From contig NZ_FOKE01000001.1 of NCBI RefSeq assembly GCF_900112065.1, positions 917,200-981,199 on the forward strand: a DNA stretch of 64,000 nt. The letters run 5' to 3'. A model generated the notes under the pieces. That model saw only the letters and a list, made by a program, of their open reading frames with translations. It was not told where the DNA came from and did not search any database. Source of the stretch: Cohnella sp. OV330. Its GTDB lineage: Bacteria; Bacillota; Bacilli; Paenibacillales; Paenibacillaceae. This document shows, piece by piece, positions 15,052-22,952 of this stretch (its first letter is position 1; every line of letters begins with the position of its first letter). The position numbers were made by a program, and so were the translations under genes.

Positions 15052-16131
15052 ATGAAAATGGAAGACATCGCCAGGCTCGCCGGCGTATCCAAAGCCGCCG
15101 TGTCGCTGGCCCTCAACGGAAAAGGGGGCATCGGTCCGGAAACGCGGGACCGGATTCTTCAAATCGCCAGAGAAAACGGTTACCAGCCCAAGTCGCGAAC
15201 CGCGGTCCGCGAACCGCAGAGCGCCTCGATCACGTTCCTTGTCTTCGCGAACTCCGGCATCGTGTTGGAGCAATATTACCAGCAGCCCTTTTTCCGGGAG
15301 CTGATTCACTTTATCGAGGAACGATGCCGCGCGAGCGGCTATTCCCTGCTGTTCGCCTCTGTAGATATGTCCGCTTTCGACGAGGGCATCCGGGCGATCG
15401 CCGAGGACAAGCGCGCCGATGGCGTCATTTTGCTAGGCACGAATCTGAACAAAGCGATGCTCGAACAGGTCGCCGATCGTTTGAACGCTCCGCTTGTCGT
15501 GCTGGACACCTGCTTCGAAACGCTCCCGATTCCGTTTATCCAGATCAACAACGCGATGGGCGCCTATCAGGCGGGGCAGCACCTATGCGGGCTCGGTCAC
15601 CGCGACATCGGCTACATCGCTTCCGATATCCGCATCCGCAACTTCGACGACCGCCGCGCCGGGTTCATGCAGGCATTGCAGGAGAACGGACGGGAGCTGT
15701 CGCCGGAGCATGTGTTCTCGGTCGCGCCCACGATCCTTGCTTCCCAGGACGCGCTCAAGAAGCGATTGTCCGACTACCGGGACTCGCGGCGGCCGATGCC
15801 GACGGCCTTCTTCTGCGAATGCGACTACATCGCGATCAGCGCGATCAAGTCGCTCGTCGAGCTGGGCTACCGCGTGCCGGAGGACGTCTCCGTGGTCGGC
15901 TTCGACAACATCTCCGAAGCGCTCATCGTCTCTCCCGAGCTGACGACCGTGCACGTGGAAAAGGAACGGATGGCCCGCCTCGCGGTGGACATGATCGTCG
16001 AAGCGATCGAATCCGACTCGCTCGTCGGCTCGAAAGTGATCGTGGATACGCAATTTATCGCAAGAGGGTCCTCCCGCTCCCCCGATCCGGCAGCGCTCGA
16101 GGCGACGGCGTCATCGGACGCCGTTCGCTAA
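15052..16131 (+). CDS. LacI-family transcriptional repressor
   Basis: A 359-residue repressor. The N-terminal helix-turn-helix MEDIARLAGVSKAAVSLALNG is typical, with the hinge helix at about 45-55, and a periplasmic-binding-like effector domain from about 60 to 345 (VVGFDNISEALIVSPELTTVHV near the end). An ATG at 15037 is in frame but overlaps the likely ribosome site ATGGAG, so 15052 is chosen. The gene diverges from the isomerase-transketolase-kinase-hydrolase operon, and the 230-bp gap holds the promoter and a palindrome. It is therefore the likely local repressor, released by the operon's sugar or a derivative of it. Confidence 0.9.
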   Translation: MKMEDIARLAGVSKAAVSLALNGKGGIGPETRDRILQIARENGYQPKSRTAVREPQSASITFLVFANSGIVLEQYYQQPFFRELIHFIEERCRASGYSLLFASVDMSAFDEGIRAIAEDKRADGVILLGTNLNKAMLEQVADRLNAPLVVLDTCFETLPIPFIQINNAMGAYQAGQHLCGLGHRDIGYIASDIRIRNFDDRRAGFMQALQENGRELSPEHVFSVAPTILASQDALKKRLSDYRDSRRPMPTAFFCECDYIAISAIKSLVELGYRVPEDVSVVGFDNISEALIVSPELTTVHVEKERMARLAVDMIVEAIESDSLVGSKVIVDTQFIARGSSRSPDPAALEATASSDAVR

Positions 16132-16179
16132 AGGCGCCGCGAACGTAAGCCCTATCGGTAGACAGCACGCTTTGAAGCG

Positions 16180-16219
16180 AAAGGTACAGTCCCTGCGGAA
16201 GCAAGGGGACTGTACCTTT
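16180..16219. terminator. GGTACAGTCCC hairpin, copy 2 (terminator-like)
   Basis: AAAGGTACAGTCCC at 16180-16193 pairs perfectly with GGGACTGTACCTTT at 16206-16219. It is the sister of the hairpin at 2853-2894. It lies 49 bp after the LacI gene, is followed by TTTGAGCTGATCATGC (compare TTTTGAGCTTATGC after copy 1), and then by repeat array C. Confidence 0.75.
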
Positions 16220-16278
16220 CTTGCAAGTTTGAGCTGATCATGCGAGCACAGTTCGATGCCGCCCTCTTCTCTCGGCCG

Positions 16279-16843
16279 CTCGAAGCGCCCTTTGGCGCTT
16301 TCAGCCTCTGTCGGATTCTGTAGCGTTGCTTTTCAAGCTTACAAACCACCTCAAGCCTCGGGGGCCCGCTGCAGCCGCGCTTTTCAAGCTTACAGCCGCA
16401 ACCCGGCTCTGTAACATTGCTTTTCAAGCTTATAAGCCACCTTTAGCCTCGACGCCCCGCTGTAACCGCACTTTTTGCGCCTGCATCCTCCAAGCCAGTT
16501 ACTCCCCCCGCTCTAAGCGCACTTTTTGCGCCTACAGCCTCCAAGCCAGGTACTCTCGCCGCTCTAAGCGCACTTTTTGCGCCTACAGCCTCCAAGCCAG
16601 GTACTCTCGCCGCTCTAAGCGCATTTTTTGCGCCTACAGCCTCTAAGCCAGTTACCCCCCCCGCTCTAAGCACACTTTTTGCGCCTACAGCCTCCAAGCC
16701 AGGTACCCCCGCCGCTCTAAGCATACTTTTTGCGCTTTCAGCCCCCGAGCCAGGTACCCCCGCCGCTCTAAGCATACTTTTTGCGCCTACAGCCTCCAAG
16801 CCAGGTAACCCCGCCGCTCTAAGCACGCTTTTTGCGCTTACAG
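16279..16843. repeat. Palindromic tandem-repeat array C (12 units; 51-bp period with 39/40-bp steps)
   Basis: Twelve palindromic cores start at 16279, 16318, 16369, 16409, 16460, 16511, 16562, 16613, 16664, 16715, 16766 and 16817. Spacings are 39, 51, 40, then 51 bp eight times. Arms vary: GCGCC/GGCGC in the first, TTGC or CGCGC with CAAGC in the next three, then CGCA/TGCGC in the last eight. Outer arms remain close to CTGTAA/TTACAG and the centre is T-rich, as in array A. The late units share the spacer CCTCCAAGCCAGGTA. It fills the gap between the convergent LacI and GH3 genes. A 146-codon minus-strand frame across it is judged non-coding. Confidence 0.87.
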
Positions 16844-16901
16844 CCCCAAGCCAGGTGCTCACGCCTTCGCGAGGATTTGGCATGCCACCCAGTCCCGTCC
16901 T

Positions 16902-19190
16902 CTATGGCGTTATCAAGGACGCCCGCTCGTTCAACTGCTTGAGCAAGCCGTCCAGATCGTCCTCGCCGAGCGCGCCGCCGCTGAAGCCGACCAGGCCGCG
17001 AAGCGGCAGGTACTTCATCATCGCCTGCATCATCTCCGCGCCTTCGCCGTCGTGATCGGCCGCCATGGCGCCGAACGGCGTCTTGCCGATCCAGTCCATC
17101 ACGAGCGCTTGAGCCGCCGGATCGCTCATCAGATCGCCGACCGTGCTGTTCCGATGGACGACGGGCTTCAAGACGACGGTCGACTCGACCGCGACCGTGC
17201 CCGATACGGCGATATCCCGAGAGGAGTGTCCGACTAAAACTTCAAACTCGCCGGACTCCACGCGCCAGTCTTTCAATTCGACGTCGTAGAAGGCGAAGGC
17301 GCGTTTGTCCAGCACGAAGGAAACCGTCTTCGTATCGCCCGGCTGCAGCTCAACCTTGGCGAAACCCTTCAGCTCTTTAATAGGCCTAATTACGGTGCTC
17401 TGCACGTCGCGTACGTAGAGCTGTACGATCTCCTTGCCCGCGCGCGAGCCCGTATTCGTGACGTCGACGGTCACCGTCACCGTCTCGTCGTCCCGGATCG
17501 CCGGCTTCGCGACGGCCAGATTCGCGTATTCGAACGTCGTATAGCTGAGCCCGTATCCGAACGGGAACAGCGGCTCGATCTCCTTCGCGTCGTAATAGCG
17601 ATAGCCGACGAACAAGCCTTCCTTGTATTCGACGAGATCGCCTTCGCCGGGGAAGTTAAGCTGCGACGGGTTGTGCGCGAGGCGCATCGGAAACGTCTCC
17701 GCCAGCTTGCCGCTCGGATTGGCGTCGCCGAACAGCAGGTCCGCGATCGCGCCGCCGAGCGCCTGGCCGCCGAGATAGGCTTCCAGCAGCCCCTTCGCGC
17801 TGCCGATCCAAGGCATCTCGACCGGCGCGCCGTTGCTCAGGACGACGACGACGTTCGGCTGCGCCTCGGCGACGGCGCGGATGAGCGCGACCTGGTTGTC
17901 CGGCAGCCGCAGATGCGTCCGGTCGAAGCCCTCGGACTCGTACCGGTCCGGCAGTCCCGCGAAGATCACCGCGACCTCGGCGTCGGCGGCCGCTCGCTTC
18001 GCTTCCTCTACGAGACCTGCATCCGCCGCGTCCGACTGCAGGTCGTAGCCTTGCGCGTAAGCGATCCGCGCGCCGCCGCCCGCGGACCTCGCGAGCTCCT
18101 CGCGGATGTCCTCCAGCTTCGTCGGCTTGATATGCGAGCTGCCCCCGCCTTGATAGCGAGGCTTCGCGGCCAGCTCGCCGATGACGGCCAGCTTCCTGTC
18201 CTTGCGAAGCGGCAAGATGCCGCCTTCGTTTTTGAGCAGCACCATGCTCTCGCGCGCGACCTCGCGGGCCAGCGCATGATGCGCTTCGGCATCGTACGTT
18301 GCGCCTTCTTTCTTATGGTCGACGGCCATGAACACGATCCTGAGCAGCCGTTCGACCGCGCGGTCCAGCTTCTCCTCGGGCAGCTCGCCGCTGCGCACTG
18401 CCTCGACGATTCGAAGGTCGCCCGCGCCTCCGCTCGCCGGCATCTCCAGCTCCAGGCCTGCGGCCAGACCAGCCTCGCGCTCGTTGACGGCGCCCCAGTC
18501 CGAGACGACGAAGCCTTCGTGGCCCCACTCGTCCTTCAGAATATCCGTCAGCAGATATTCATTTTCAGAGGCATACGTGCCATTCACCTTATTGTAGGAG
18601 CACATGACGGTCCAAGGCTGCGCCTCCTTCACCGCCTGCTCGAAGCTGGCCAGATAAATCTCGCGCAGCGTACGCTCGTCGACCACGGAATCGCCGGTCA
18701 TGCGGCGATGCTCCTGGTTGTTCGCCGCGAAGTGCTTCAGCGAGGTGCCGACGCCCTGGCTCTGTACGCCTTGGATGTGGCTGGCGGCCATGCGCGAGCT
18801 GAGGTACGGGTCTTCGGAGAAGTATTCGAAGTTGCGGCCGCAAAGCGGCGAACGCTTGATGTTGGCGCCCGGTCCGAGCAGCACCGCGACGTCTTCCGCC
18901 TGGCATTCTTCGCCGAGCGCGACGCCCACCTTGCGGATCAGCTCGCGGTCCCAGGAGCTCGCGAGGCCCGCGGCCGAAGGGAAGCACGTCGCCGGGACGC
19001 TGTCGAACAGCCCCAGGTGGTCGGCGGACGCTTTTTGCTTCCGAAGCCCGTGCGGACCGTCGGTTAGCATGATCGACGGAATGCCGAGACGCTCGACCCC
19101 TTTCATGTGCCAGAAATCCAGGCCCGAGCACATGCCGGCCTTCTCCTCCAACGTCATCTGCGCGATCAAACCTTGAATATCCCTTGCCAT
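16902..19190 (-). CDS. Glycoside hydrolase family 3 (beta-glucosidase/xylosidase type)
   Basis: A 762-residue cytoplasmic GH3 enzyme with the full three-domain plan. The N-terminal barrel has [21 protein letters not shown] and the nucleophile Asp231 in FVVSDWGAV. The alpha/beta domain starts around residue 310 ([15 protein letters not shown]). A fibronectin-III-like domain follows near 590-665 ([15 protein letters not shown]). An ATG at 19223 is in frame, but GGAGGT at 19198-19203 points to 19190. There is no signal peptide, so substrates must be imported. It is the distal gene of the first importer cluster, separated from the binding-protein gene by a strong hairpin. GH3 covers beta-glucosidase, beta-xylosidase and others; specificity is open. 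Confidence 0.92.
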   Translation of the reverse strand: MARDIQGLIAQMTLEEKAGMCSGLDFWHMKGVERLGIPSIMLTDGPHGLRKQKASADHLGLFDSVPATCFPSAAGLASSWDRELIRKVGVALGEECQAEDVAVLLGPGANIKRSPLCGRNFEYFSEDPYLSSRMAASHIQGVQSQGVGTSLKHFAANNQEHRRMTGDSVVDERTLREIYLASFEQAVKEAQPWTVMCSYNKVNGTYASENEYLLTDILKDEWGHEGFVVSDWGAVNEREAGLAAGLELEMPASGGAGDLRIVEAVRSGELPEEKLDRAVERLLRIVFMAVDHKKEGATYDAEAHHALAREVARESMVLLKNEGGILPLRKDRKLAVIGELAAKPRYQGGGSSHIKPTKLEDIREELARSAGGGARIAYAQGYDLQSDAADAGLVEEAKRAAADAEVAVIFAGLPDRYESEGFDRTHLRLPDNQVALIRAVAEAQPNVVVVLSNGAPVEMPWIGSAKGLLEAYLGGQALGGAIADLLFGDANPSGKLAETFPMRLAHNPSQLNFPGEGDLVEYKEGLFVGYRYYDAKEIEPLFPFGYGLSYTTFEYANLAVAKPAIRDDETVTVTVDVTNTGSRAGKEIVQLYVRDVQSTVIRPIKELKGFAKVELQPGDTKTVSFVLDKRAFAFYDVELKDWRVESGEFEVLVGHSSRDIAVSGTVAVESTVVLKPVVHRNSTVGDLMSDPAAQALVMDWIGKTPFGAMAADHDGEGAEMMQAMMKYLPLRGLVGFSGGALGEDDLDGLLKQLNERASLITP

Positions 19191-19224
19191 TGCCGCACCT
19201 CCAAGTAAGATCAAACTTTCCAAT

Positions 19225-19270
19225 AAAAGAGAACCCCTTCCCCGAAACAGGGTTTCGAAGAAGGGATCTC
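19225..19270 (-). terminator. Terminator/attenuator after the first solute-binding protein gene
   Basis: On the minus strand a long stem (GAGATCCCTTC with GAAGGGGTTCTC, plus an inner CGAAAC/GTTTCG) is followed by TTTTATT. It is placed 23 bp after the binding-protein stop and before GH3, so GH3 would be expressed by read-through or its own promoter. Confidence 0.7.
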
Positions 19271-19292
19271 CACGCGCCGATAACGGCGCCGG

Positions 19293-20840
19293 TTACTGAA
19301 TGTTATTCGCCTTCGCCCACGCGTCCAGCTGCTTTTGCTTTTCAGCGATGATCTTGTCGAGGCCCGCAGCCTTCAGCTTCTTCACGAACTCGTCCAGCTT
19401 GGACGGATCGATCGTGCCCGATTCCAGGCCTGCCTTGTACTGGTTGTTGACGTTGATGACGGCAGCAACCTCCGTCTTCACCGGCGACGAATCGAACGAG
19501 AAACCAAGCGCTTTGGAGAAGGTAGAGTTCTTGTTGAATGCCTTCGTTTGCGCCCAGAGATCCGTGTCCATGCCCTGCCATACCTTGGTCAAGGCGTTGT
19601 TGCCTACTTCCCACTGGTTGAAGACGTAGTTGCTGCCGCCTTCAGGCGACTTGATCTGACCGTTGCCCGCATCCACGTAGTGCTTGCCTTCGATGCCGTT
19701 GGCGAGCAGGTTGGCGATGTCCTTGTCGGTGTAGAGCAAGTTGAGCAATTGCGCGGCGCGGTCCGCGTCCTGCGTGTTCTTCGGAATCGAGATCATGAAG
19801 CCCGTGCCGGAGTCCGACGTGGAGATCGGCGGCACGAAGCTCGCGGTCACCATCTCGCGTCCGTTCACCGTCGACTCCTGGGTCGCGAAGCCCGGCTTCA
19901 TGTTGGACAGGTAGCTGAAGCCTTTGCCCGCCTTGATCAGGCTGTTGTTGCCTTCCTGCGTCGTCGCCGCGTCCGGCATGATGTAGCCGGCTTGGTACCA
20001 TTTTCGCGCTTGCTGCAGGGCGTCCTTGTACATTTGCGTCTCGTACAGGTCTACCAGCTTCAGATCCTGGTTTTCGATGATCAGCACGCCCGGCGTGTCG
20101 CCCAGATAGTCGGTGTAGCCGCGGACAAGCTCGTTCGCGATGCCGTTCGTCTGGCTGCGCTGGACGAGCGGGTAGACGCCCGGTTCGTTGTCTTTGATCG
20201 TCTTGAAGATCGGATCGAGATCGGCATACGTCTTCACGTTGTCGAACGACAGGTTGTATTTGTCCATCAAGTCTTTTCTGGCTGCGATGCCATGGTCGGC
20301 CGCCGTATCCCGAACGCTCGGCACGCCGTACATTTTGCCATTGATTTTGGTGGAGTTATATATCGCCGGCTCCATCGCGTCCTTGACGGTCGGCGCGTTT
20401 TTGGCGAGCAGGTCGTCGAGCGGGAGCAGTTGTCCCTTGGCGACCTGGGAGCTGTAGTTGAAGAAGGAGGACGTGACAAGCAGGTCGACCGGCTCGTTGC
20501 CGGCCAGCAGCAGGTTGACTTGCTGCGTCCATGCGCCGATGTCGATCGGCATCAGCTTGACCGTCGCGTTGATCTTGGCTTTGGTGATCTTGCTGATCTC
20601 ATCCTGGACCAGGCCGACTTCCTTCATATTGCCGAGTCCGATGAACGCAAGCGTCAGCTGGAGCTCTTTGCCGTTCGAAGCAGCGCCGGACGAAGCGCCG
20701 GACGAAGCCGGAGCCGAGCTCCCGCCAGACGCCGGAGCGGAGGAGCTGCCGGCATCGTTCGAGCCGCCGCAGGCGGAAACAACCAGAGACGTGGCAAGCA
20801 AGACAGAGGGCAAAAGGACGGCTTTCGACTTTCTTTGCAT
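19293..20840 (-). CDS. ABC-transporter sugar-binding lipoprotein (DUF3502-type, family 1)
   Basis: Extracellular solute-binding lipoprotein of 515 residues. The signal peptide ends in a lipobox VSAC with the modified Cys at residue 24, followed by a Ser/Ala/Gly-rich linker. The two-lobed body runs from ELQLTLAFIGLGNMKEV, and the last 140 residues resemble the DUF3502 domain of oligosaccharide-binding proteins. AGGGGG precedes the ATG at 20840. It works with the two permeases encoded upstream (20932-22761) to import an oligosaccharide. The ATPase is missing from the cluster. Relatives of this type in Bacillus share the ATPase MsmX, and the same is expected here. Confidence 0.9.
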   Translation of the reverse strand: MQRKSKAVLLPSVLLATSLVVSACGGSNDAGSSSAPASGGSSAPASSGASSGAASNGKELQLTLAFIGLGNMKEVGLVQDEISKITKAKINATVKLMPIDIGAWTQQVNLLLAGNEPVDLLVTSSFFNYSSQVAKGQLLPLDDLLAKNAPTVKDAMEPAIYNSTKINGKMYGVPSVRDTAADHGIAARKDLMDKYNLSFDNVKTYADLDPIFKTIKDNEPGVYPLVQRSQTNGIANELVRGYTDYLGDTPGVLIIENQDLKLVDLYETQMYKDALQQARKWYQAGYIMPDAATTQEGNNSLIKAGKGFSYLSNMKPGFATQESTVNGREMVTASFVPPISTSDSGTGFMISIPKNTQDADRAAQLLNLLYTDKDIANLLANGIEGKHYVDAGNGQIKSPEGGSNYVFNQWEVGNNALTKVWQGMDTDLWAQTKAFNKNSTFSKALGFSFDSSPVKTEVAAVINVNNQYKAGLESGTIDPSKLDEFVKKLKAAGLDKIIAEKQKQLDAWAKANNIQ

Positions 20841-20931
20841 ATGATTTCCCCCTAGATCGTAATGAACTGCGAACTGCAATCTATACCAACCGGCCCTGAT
20901 GGCCCGGGACTGGCCGCGCTGTCATGACCTT

Positions 20932-21807
20932 CTACTTAACGGCTCCGATCGTGAGCCCTTTGACGAAGTACTTTTGGAAAAATGGATAAATCAGGATCAG
21001 CGGTAGGATGCCCACGACGGCCATCGCCATGCGGACGCCGTTCATCGGCAGGTTGACCGCCATGCTCTGCCCCCCGAGGTTGTTCTGCTGGAGGAACTGG
21101 ATGTTGGAGAGCATCCGGTTGAGCAGATTCTGAATGCTGAACAGCTGCGGCTCCGTGATGTAGACCAAGCCGTTAAACCAGTCGTTCCAGTAGTTGATCG
21201 TCAGCATGAGGCCGATCGTCGCCAGAATGGGGAGCGACAGCGGCAGCACCATGCGATAGAAAATCTTGAACTCGGAAGCGCCGTCGATATACGCCGATTC
21301 GATGATTTGAACCGGGATCGAATTGGAGAAAAACGTGCGGATCAGCAGGATGAAAAATCCGTTGGTCAGCAGCCCCGGAATGATCAGGGCCATCAACGTG
21401 TTTTTCATATGGAACACTTCCGTGTAGATCAGGTAGGTCGGCACCAGGCCGCCGTTGAACAGCAGCGTGAAAAAGACGAGGAAGCTGAGGATGCCGCGGA
21501 TCGGCAGGTCCTGCCGGGATAACGGGTAAGCCAGCAGCGCGCTGATCAGGAGGCCTGCGAAGGTGCCGACGACCGTGATCAGGATGGTGATGCCGTAGGA
21601 GTGAAACATCGCCAGCTTTTGCGACCACAGGTACGTATAGGCTTCCAGGCTGAATTCCTTCGGCCAAAACGAATAGCCGTTATTCACGATCGAGCTCTCC
21701 GACGATATCGAAGACATGAAGAGAAGCAAGAACGGAATCACGCATAGGGCGGCGAGCAAAATGAATATCGTATGGACGACGGGCTGGTTCATATCGTTGG
21801 TTTTCAT
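20932..21807 (-). CDS. Carbohydrate ABC-transporter permease, LplC/YtcP type
   Basis: A 291-residue permease of the CUT1 class with six membrane segments. The cytoplasmic EAA loop that contacts the ATPase reads ESAYIDGASEFKIFYRMVLPLSLP (about 190-213). The C-terminus PFFQKYFVKGLTIGAVKG-like ending is typical of LplC. It pairs with the LplB-type permease encoded just upstream (21829-22761) and the lipoprotein downstream. Confidence 0.92.
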   Translation of the reverse strand: MKTNDMNQPVVHTIFILLAALCVIPFLLLFMSSISSESSIVNNGYSFWPKEFSLEAYTYLWSQKLAMFHSYGITILITVVGTFAGLLISALLAYPLSRQDLPIRGILSFLVFFTLLFNGGLVPTYLIYTEVFHMKNTLMALIIPGLLTNGFFILLIRTFFSNSIPVQIIESAYIDGASEFKIFYRMVLPLSLPILATIGLMLTINYWNDWFNGLVYITEPQLFSIQNLLNRMLSNIQFLQQNNLGGQSMAVNLPMNGVRMAMAVVGILPLILIYPFFQKYFVKGLTIGAVK

Positions 21808-21828
21808 GTCCTTTTCCCCCCTCTCGGT

Positions 21829-22761
21829 TTAGAACAAGGCGTTCTCTTTGCTGCGCTTGGCGACGATGTAATTGGAGAGAAGCACCAGGACGAATCCGAC
21901 GAGCGACTGGTAAAGGCCGGCCGCGGAGGACATTCCGATATCGCCGAGCGTCATCAATCCGCGGTATACGTAGGTGTCGATGACGTCCGTCACGGGCTGG
22001 AGAGGACCGGAGTTCAGCGGCACTTGATAGAACAGGCCGAAGTCCGAATAGAAAATGCGGCCGATAGCGAGCAGCGTCATGATGGTGATCGTCGGCGCGA
22101 TCAGCGGCACCGTAATGCTGCGGATCTGATGCCATTTGCCGGCGCCGTCGATCGTGGCCGCCTCGTAGTATTCGTTGTCGATGCCGATGATCGCCGCCAG
22201 GAAGATGACGCACAGGTAGCCTGTCCCCTTCCAGAGCTGAACGATCGTCAGGATGTAGGGCCAATACTTCGGTTCGAAGTACCAGGAGATCGGTTCGATG
22301 CCGAGCATAGGCAGCAAATTCAAGTTCAAGTATCCGCTTTCAGCGCTCAGCATGGAGAGAACGAGATAGCCGACGATGACCATCGAGATCAGGAACGGCA
22401 GCAGGATGACGCTTTGGTAGAGGCGGGCGGCGAACTTGCTCCGTACTTCGTTGAGCAGGATCGCGACGCCGATGGCGAATACCGTGTTGAGGACGATGAA
22501 CGATCCGTTGTACAAGATGGTGTTCCGCGTAATGACGAGGGCATCTTTCGTCATGAACAAATACTCGAAATTTTTGAAGCCGATCCAGTCGCTGCCGAGG
22601 ATGCCTTTGGCGTAGTTGATGTCCTTGAAGGCGATGATCACGCCGAACATCGGCAGGTAGTTGTTCATGAAGAGATAGGCGAGGCCGGGAACCATCATGA
22701 GAAACAATGCCCGATAGCGCTTGAGCTTTTTGAACGTCGAGGCCCATCCTGTCCGTGTCAA
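21829..22761 (-). CDS. Carbohydrate ABC-transporter permease, LplB type
   Basis: A 310-residue CUT1 permease with six membrane segments. The EAA loop is EAATIDGAGKWHQIRSITVP near residues 205-224, and the C-terminus NYIVAKRSKENALF is typical of LplB. The start codon appears to be TTG at 22761, with AGAAGGGG 7 bp before it; no ATG fits better. It is the first gene of the transporter set LplB-LplC-lipoprotein. The YesN/YesM genes upstream are on the same strand and probably control it, since YesMN-type systems usually regulate the neighbouring importer. Confidence 0.9.
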   Translation of the reverse strand: MTRTGWASTFKKLKRYRALFLMMVPGLAYLFMNNYLPMFGVIIAFKDINYAKGILGSDWIGFKNFEYLFMTKDALVITRNTILYNGSFIVLNTVFAIGVAILLNEVRSKFAARLYQSVILLPFLISMVIVGYLVLSMLSAESGYLNLNLLPMLGIEPISWYFEPKYWPYILTIVQLWKGTGYLCVIFLAAIIGIDNEYYEAATIDGAGKWHQIRSITVPLIAPTITIMTLLAIGRIFYSDFGLFYQVPLNSGPLQPVTDVIDTYVYRGLMTLGDIGMSSAAGLYQSLVGFVLVLLSNYIVAKRSKENALF

Positions 22762-22887
22762 TGCTGTCCCCTTCTTTCGTGTCCTTCGTTATGCTTTTAT
22801 TTTAAGGGGCGCCAGGCTGCGCTGCTTACCAATAAAACGACTTCCGGCTTTCGATATTCCGACCTCATCGGGGACGGAAAAACAGAA

Positions 22888-22923
22888 GGCCGCCAAAGGA
22901 ACGTAATCCGCTCCCTGACGGCC
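22888..22923 (-). terminator. Terminator after the first YesN-like regulator gene
   Basis: On the minus strand GGCCGTC-AGGGA pairs with TTCCT-GGCGGCC, followed by TTCTGTTTTTCC. It separates the YesM/YesN pair from the transporter genes. Confidence 0.55.
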
Positions 22924-22947
22924 CCTTTTCCTTTTCCTTTTCCTTTT
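22924..22947. repeat. Hexanucleotide repeat (CCTTTT)x4
   Basis: Four perfect copies of CCTTTT lie directly after the YesN stop codon, read as AAAAGG on the minus-strand transcript. It is a short simple repeat that could vary in copy number; no function is evident. Confidence 0.6.
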
Positions 22948-22952
22948 CTTTC

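Noticed and set aside
2954..16843. CRISPR array interpretation of the 51-bp repeats
   Set aside because: Spacers are themselves repeated, units are palindromes with changing arms, and no cas gene is in the window.
16443..16883. Minus-strand 146-codon open frame with a 17-residue repeat (GLEAVGAKSALRAA...)
   Set aside because: The repeat unit is 51 bp, so any frame stays open if one unit has no stop; the plus strand is open too. No ribosome site, no known repeat protein, and the DNA is palindromic like array A.
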